Shown here piece by piece: positions 61,287-64,000 of a stretch of DNA of 64,000 nucleotides. This stretch comes from Amycolatopsis sp. DSM 110486 (GTDB lineage Bacteria; Actinomycetota; Actinomycetes; Mycobacteriales; Pseudonocardiaceae). Position numbers and translations under genes: made by a program. The notes below the pieces were generated by a model, which saw only the letters and a list, made by a program, of their open reading frames with translations, did not search any database and was not told the DNA's origin. The first letter of the stretch is position 1, and every line of letters starts with the position of its first letter. The stretch is taken from positions 7,495,001 to 7,559,000 of the forward strand of contig NZ_CP080519.1 of assembly GCF_019468465.1 (NCBI RefSeq), read 5' to 3'.

Positions 61287-61871
61287 ATGAACTGGCCGGC
61301 GACGGATCGCTACGAGCTCGAGGTGAGCCCGGGCGGGCTGGGTTTCGTGCACGACCTGCTCAACACGCTCTCGGCCGGCAAGCCCCGCGAAAAAGACCTG
61401 CTCGCCGAGGTCGGTGACGCGCAGAAGTGGCTGGACAGCGCGCTGGAACGGTGGGCCGGGGCCACCGAACGCCCGGCCGAACGTGTCCAGTTGTCCGGCG
61501 ACGACGTCGAGCGCCTGCGCGACCTGCGCGAGGAGCTGCGCGACTTCACCGACCACGACCCCGAAGCCGGCGCGGCGCTGCTGCACAGCGCGCCCGTGCT
61601 GCTGCAGCCCGGCGCCGACGGCTGGATCCGGCCCGAGCCCCGCGGCACCGGCTGGCGGCGCGTGGCGTCGATCGTGCTGATCGAGGTGCTGGAGGCACAG
61701 CGCGCCGACCGCTGGCGGCGCCTGAAGACCTGCCGCAACAAGCGCTGCGCGGTCGCCTTCTACGACCGCTCCCGCAACAACAGCGGCGTGTGGCACAACG
61801 TGCAGATCTGCGGCAACGCGGTCAACCTGCGCGCCTACCGCGCCCGCCGGCGTACCCAGCAGAGCACCTGA
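61287..61871 (+). CDS. ABATE/CGNR zinc-finger-type regulatory protein
   Basis: 194 residues from the ATG at 61287 with GGAGGAG five bases upstream; the longer frame from 61212 includes the promoter. N-terminal ABATE domain (LGFVHDLLNTLSAGKPREKDLL) and a C-terminal zinc-finger with CRNKRC...WHNVQICGN. The signature is CGNA rather than CGNR, but the four cysteines are kept. Such proteins are putative stress or antibiotic-export regulators that bind DNA. Single gene, ended by a strong terminator. Confidence 0.82.
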   Translation: MNWPATDRYELEVSPGGLGFVHDLLNTLSAGKPREKDLLAEVGDAQKWLDSALERWAGATERPAERVQLSGDDVERLRDLREELRDFTDHDPEAGAALLHSAPVLLQPGADGWIRPEPRGTGWRRVASIVLIEVLEAQRADRWRRLKTCRNKRCAVAFYDRSRNNSGVWHNVQICGNAVNLRAYRARRRTQQST

Positions 61872-61918
61872 CCCGCGACGGGTGCCCGGACCTCGAGTCC
61901 GGGCACCCGTCGCGGGTC
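61870..61918. terminator. Strong bidirectional hairpin terminator
   Basis: GACCCGCGACGGGTGCCCGG and its full complement form a perfect 21-bp stem (the listed arm plus one A) around the loop CCTCGAG. It overlaps the stop codons of both the CGNR-type gene and the convergent lipoprotein gene. Confidence 0.9.
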
Positions 61919-62474
61919 AGTACGGCATCTCGTGGATGTCGGTGATCTGGTCGGCGGCGTTCACGGCGGCGTCGGCGAACAGCCCGCTGCCGCCGTACTG
62001 GCTCAGCACGCTCTGCAGCTCGATCCCGGTCGAGCACTCGGTGGGAGGGCATGTCTCGAACGGGAAGCCGGCCGGGTCGACGGACTCGATCGTCGCGTTC
62101 GGGGCCAGCGGCAGCCGGTGCGGACCCGGCACGTCGACGAGGTGCGGGCCGGCTCCGCCGTTCGGCGCCAGTGTGACCAGGAAGAACTCCGCCATCCCGC
62201 TCGCGCGGTCGTAGCGGTAGAACCGGACCTCGAGGCTCTTGCCCGGGAACTTCAGCCCGGCGGCGGCCGCCGCCACCGGCTGCTGGGACTGGCCCGGCTG
62301 CTGCGCGGAAGACGACGGGGCCTGCGTTGCGGTCGGGGCGACGGAGGTGGACAACGGGGCTGACGGAACCGGTGCCGGCGGTGCGGCGGGCGCACCCGAG
62401 CACGCGGTGGCGAGCACCGCCGCCGAAACGGAAGCAGCGACGAGAGCGCCTCTGAACACGGTTGTCCGCGTCAT
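61917..62474 (-). CDS. Lipoprotein of unknown function
   Basis: 185 residues. A signal peptide (RTTVFRGALVAASVSAAVL) ends in lipobox ATAC, followed by a Pro/Ser/Thr/Gln-rich spacer (about 26-70). A small globular domain follows (about 72-185: GLKFPGKSLEVRFYRYDRAS, then AEFFLVTLAPNGG) with a Cys pair in ETCPPTEC. I do not recognise the family. It would sit on the outer face of the membrane. Convergent with the CGNR-type gene; divergent from the phospholipase gene. Confidence 0.7.
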   Translation of the reverse strand: MTRTTVFRGALVAASVSAAVLATACSGAPAAPPAPVPSAPLSTSVAPTATQAPSSSAQQPGQSQQPVAAAAAGLKFPGKSLEVRFYRYDRASGMAEFFLVTLAPNGGAGPHLVDVPGPHRLPLAPNATIESVDPAGFPFETCPPTECSTGIELQSVLSQYGGSGLFADAAVNAADQITDIHEMPY

Positions 62475-62664
62475 GTGATCATTCCCCCAGGATTCGCGAA
62501 AAGCTTGCGGTCACGGGCAAAGACGGCTGTGCGCGCCCGGCGTTGCGGCTGTGATCAACCCGTGACTCACGGGTGCCCTCGCGGTGGCCGGCTGTCCGCT
62601 CTGTCCGGTGTGGACTGCGCCGGTCGGACGAGCCCGGCCACGGTTCCGACGCGCGTCGAGGAGT

Positions 62665-62686
62665 GTTCAGGTCGAGTTCGCCCTGA
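62665..62686 (+). promoter_or_regulatory. PHO-box-like direct repeat upstream of the phospholipase gene
   Basis: Two 11-bp units, GTTCAGGTCGA and GTTCGCCCTGA, lie directly next to each other, matching the GTTCACC-type repeats bound by PhoP in Streptomyces. TAGGTT at 62703-62708 is a suitable -10 at the right distance, so the repeat sits on the -35. This predicts induction by phosphate starvation. Confidence 0.55.
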
Positions 62687-62764
62687 ACCAGTTCCGCGAC
62701 CGTAGGTTTCGGCCGTCCCACGCGCTCTCTCGCGCGTGCCGGCCGTTACCGGAGGTTCTCACCC

Positions 62765-64000
62765 ATGTCCGATCTTTCCCGAAGAGGTTTCCTCGGCGCT
62801 GCCGCGGCGGTCACCGGTGCCGCGGTCGTCGGCGGCGGCGCGCTGGCCGCCACCGAAGCCGAGGCGTCGCCCCGGCCGCCCGTCCCGTCGAAGCGGTACG
62901 GCGACCTGCGGGACATCAAGCACGTGGTGATCCTCATGCAGGAGAACCGCAGCTTCGACCACTACTTCGGCTCGCTGAAGGGCGTTCGCGGCTTCGGCGA
63001 CCGCTCGGCGATCACGCTGCCCGGCGGCAACTCGGTGTTCCAGCAGCCGACGACGGCGCCCACCACCCCGGCCGGTGGTACCCAGTTCCCGTGGAAGCTG
63101 TCCGACGCCAAGGTGTCGCAGTACCCGGCCAACCACCAGCCGCCCACCTCCGAGGTCGGCGCGCAGGGCTACGGCGGCACCTCGCACAGCTGGGACGACC
63201 AGCACGGCGCCTGGTACGGCGGCCTCATGAACGGCTGGTACTACGCCAAGGGCGGCCCGACCACCCTCGGGTACCTCGACCGCTCGGACATCCCGTGGCA
63301 CTACGCGCTGGCCGACACCTACACCGTCGGCGACGCCTACCACTGCTCCGTGCTCAGCGCGACCGGCCCGAACCGCACCTACCTGTGGAGCGGTTCGATC
63401 AACGCCGACAAGTTGCACGGCGACTACGTGGCCTTCAACGGCGGCGACGAGCTCGGCAAGCACCTGCTGTGGGAGAGCTACGCCGAGTCCCTGCAGAAGA
63501 CCGGCTACTCGTGGAAGGTCTACCAGGGCTCCGACAACTACGGTGACAACGGTGTCGAGTACTTCGACACCTTCGCCAAGCTCGACCCGTCGCAGGGCGG
63601 CACCGCCGCGCCCGGCAACGTGTTCTACGACAACGGCGTGGCGATCGTCCCCGAGCCGCACACCGGCCTGAGCGCCAACGCCGACAACCTCACCGACGCC
63701 CTGCGCGCCGACGTGGTGGCGGGCAAGCTGGCGAAGGTCTCGTGGATGGTCACGAACCAGGCCTTCTCCGAGCACCCGGACGGTTCGCCGAACGACGGTG
63801 CCTACTACGTCAACAACGTCCTCGAGGCCCTCAACGCCGACCCCGAGGTCTTCAACTCGACGCTCGTGATCATCGACTACGACGAGAACGACGGCCAGTT
63901 CGACCACGTGCCGCCGCCTGTGCCCGCGCCCGGCGCCGACGAAGACGAGTTCTACCTCGAGTCCTCCGGCGCGCTCGCCAATGCCGGCCTCACCAAGCCG
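62765..64000 (+). CDS. Tat-exported phospholipase C/acid phosphatase-type phosphoesterase (3' end cut off)
   Basis: 412 residues visible; the frame is open to the window end. Start ATG at 62765 behind GGAGG. A twin-arginine signal (SDLSRRGFLGAAAAVTGAAVV) exports the folded enzyme. The phosphoesterase domain starts with HVVILMQENRSFDHYFGSLKGVRGF, the hallmark of phosphocholine-specific phospholipase C and AcpA-type phosphatases, followed by SWDDQHGAWYGG, SVLSATGPNRTYLWSG and IIDYDENDGQFDHV (metal ligands). It releases phosphate from phospholipids or other esters outside the cell. The PHO-box-like repeat upstream agrees with a phosphate-scavenging role. Confidence 0.88.
   Translation, partial: MSDLSRRGFLGAAAAVTGAAVVGGGALAATEAEASPRPPVPSKRYGDLRDIKHVVILMQENRSFDHYFGSLKGVRGFGDRSAITLPGGNSVFQQPTTAPTTPAGGTQFPWKLSDAKVSQYPANHQPPTSEVGAQGYGGTSHSWDDQHGAWYGGLMNGWYYAKGGPTTLGYLDRSDIPWHYALADTYTVGDAYHCSVLSATGPNRTYLWSGSINADKLHGDYVAFNGGDELGKHLLWESYAESLQKTGYSWKVYQGSDNYGDNGVEYFDTFAKLDPSQGGTAAPGNVFYDNGVAIVPEPHTGLSANADNLTDALRADVVAGKLAKVSWMVTNQAFSEHPDGSPNDGAYYVNNVLEALNADPEVFNSTLVIIDYDENDGQFDHVPPPVPAPGADEDEFYLESSGALANAGLTKP

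Noticed and set aside
1..64000. Biosynthetic gene cluster, CRISPR array, prophage or IS element
   Set aside because: No PKS/NRPS modules, Cas genes, regular spacer arrays, integrase or transposase frames were seen; the 18-bp array has no spacers.

Overview
The window is 64 kb of high-GC DNA (roughly 70% by eye). It has GTG and TTG starts, long overlapping reading-frame shadows, a cofactor-F420 enzyme pair, SigE-family sigma and LAL regulators, Tat and lipoprotein exports, and many FCD-type GntR regulators. This fits a soil actinomycete; intergenic style and oligonucleotide usage suggest Pseudonocardiaceae, probably Amycolatopsis or a relative (inference). No rRNA, tRNA, CRISPR, IS element or phage gene was seen.

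Layout. 0-2.7 kb: the 3' part of a sulfatase/LTA-synthase-like gene, a TetR regulator, and an alpha/beta-hydrolase with a perfect 14-bp palindrome between the last two. 2.9-12.2 kb: a catabolic island with a class II aldolase, an SsuABC/THI5-type ABC importer, a GntR regulator, and then a tightly coupled run of alpha/beta-hydrolase, dihydroorotase/hydantoinase-like amidohydrolase, luciferase-like oxidoreductase and an F420-dependent glucose-6-phosphate dehydrogenase homologue. 12.2-24.8 kb: MFS exporter, alditol-oxidase homologue, NAD kinase (behind six 18-bp tandem repeats), SigE-family sigma factor with a membrane partner, LAL regulator and a 1391-residue secreted S53/kelch protein.

24.9-37.2 kb: a minus-strand run of eleven genes, mostly overlapping. 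In order of transcription it encodes a threonine-synthase-like PLP enzyme, dipeptide-type binding protein, two permeases, an SDR, a deacetylase, two ATPases, a penicillin-acylase-family hydrolase, a GntR regulator and an acyl-CoA dehydrogenase. This looks like uptake and breakdown of an N-acylated amino compound.

37.6-56.7 kb: a secreted M15-like peptidase, then a second large catabolic locus. It holds a polar amino-acid ABC importer in two pieces, SGNH esterase, cyclase-family hydrolase, GntR regulator, alpha/beta-hydrolase, class C beta-lactamase-like hydrolase, an APH kinase-aminotransferase fusion, MBL hydrolase, AcnA-type aconitase, Ser/Thr dehydratase, gamma-glutamyltransferase, RpiR regulator and a second dehydratase-like enzyme. 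56.8-64 kb: secreted M14 carboxypeptidase, a hydrolase/hydrolase/enoyl-CoA-hydratase operon, a CGNR-type regulator, a lipoprotein and the start of a Tat-exported phospholipase C/phosphatase behind a PHO-box-like repeat.

Two operator families tie the islands together. TGGATCCA-centred sites precede the aldolase, ABC and GntR genes at 3-7 kb, and again the threonine-synthase-like gene and binding-protein gene at 36-37 kb. A different palindrome, TATAG-N-CTATA, precedes the units at 39.3, 41.9, 42.9 and 52.0 kb, with a degenerate copy at 40.0 kb. Both look like recognition sites of local FCD-type GntR repressors. The strongest candidates for something undescribed are these two regulons, the kinase-phospholyase fusion locus, and an in-frame 93-bp DNA palindrome inside the aconitase gene.
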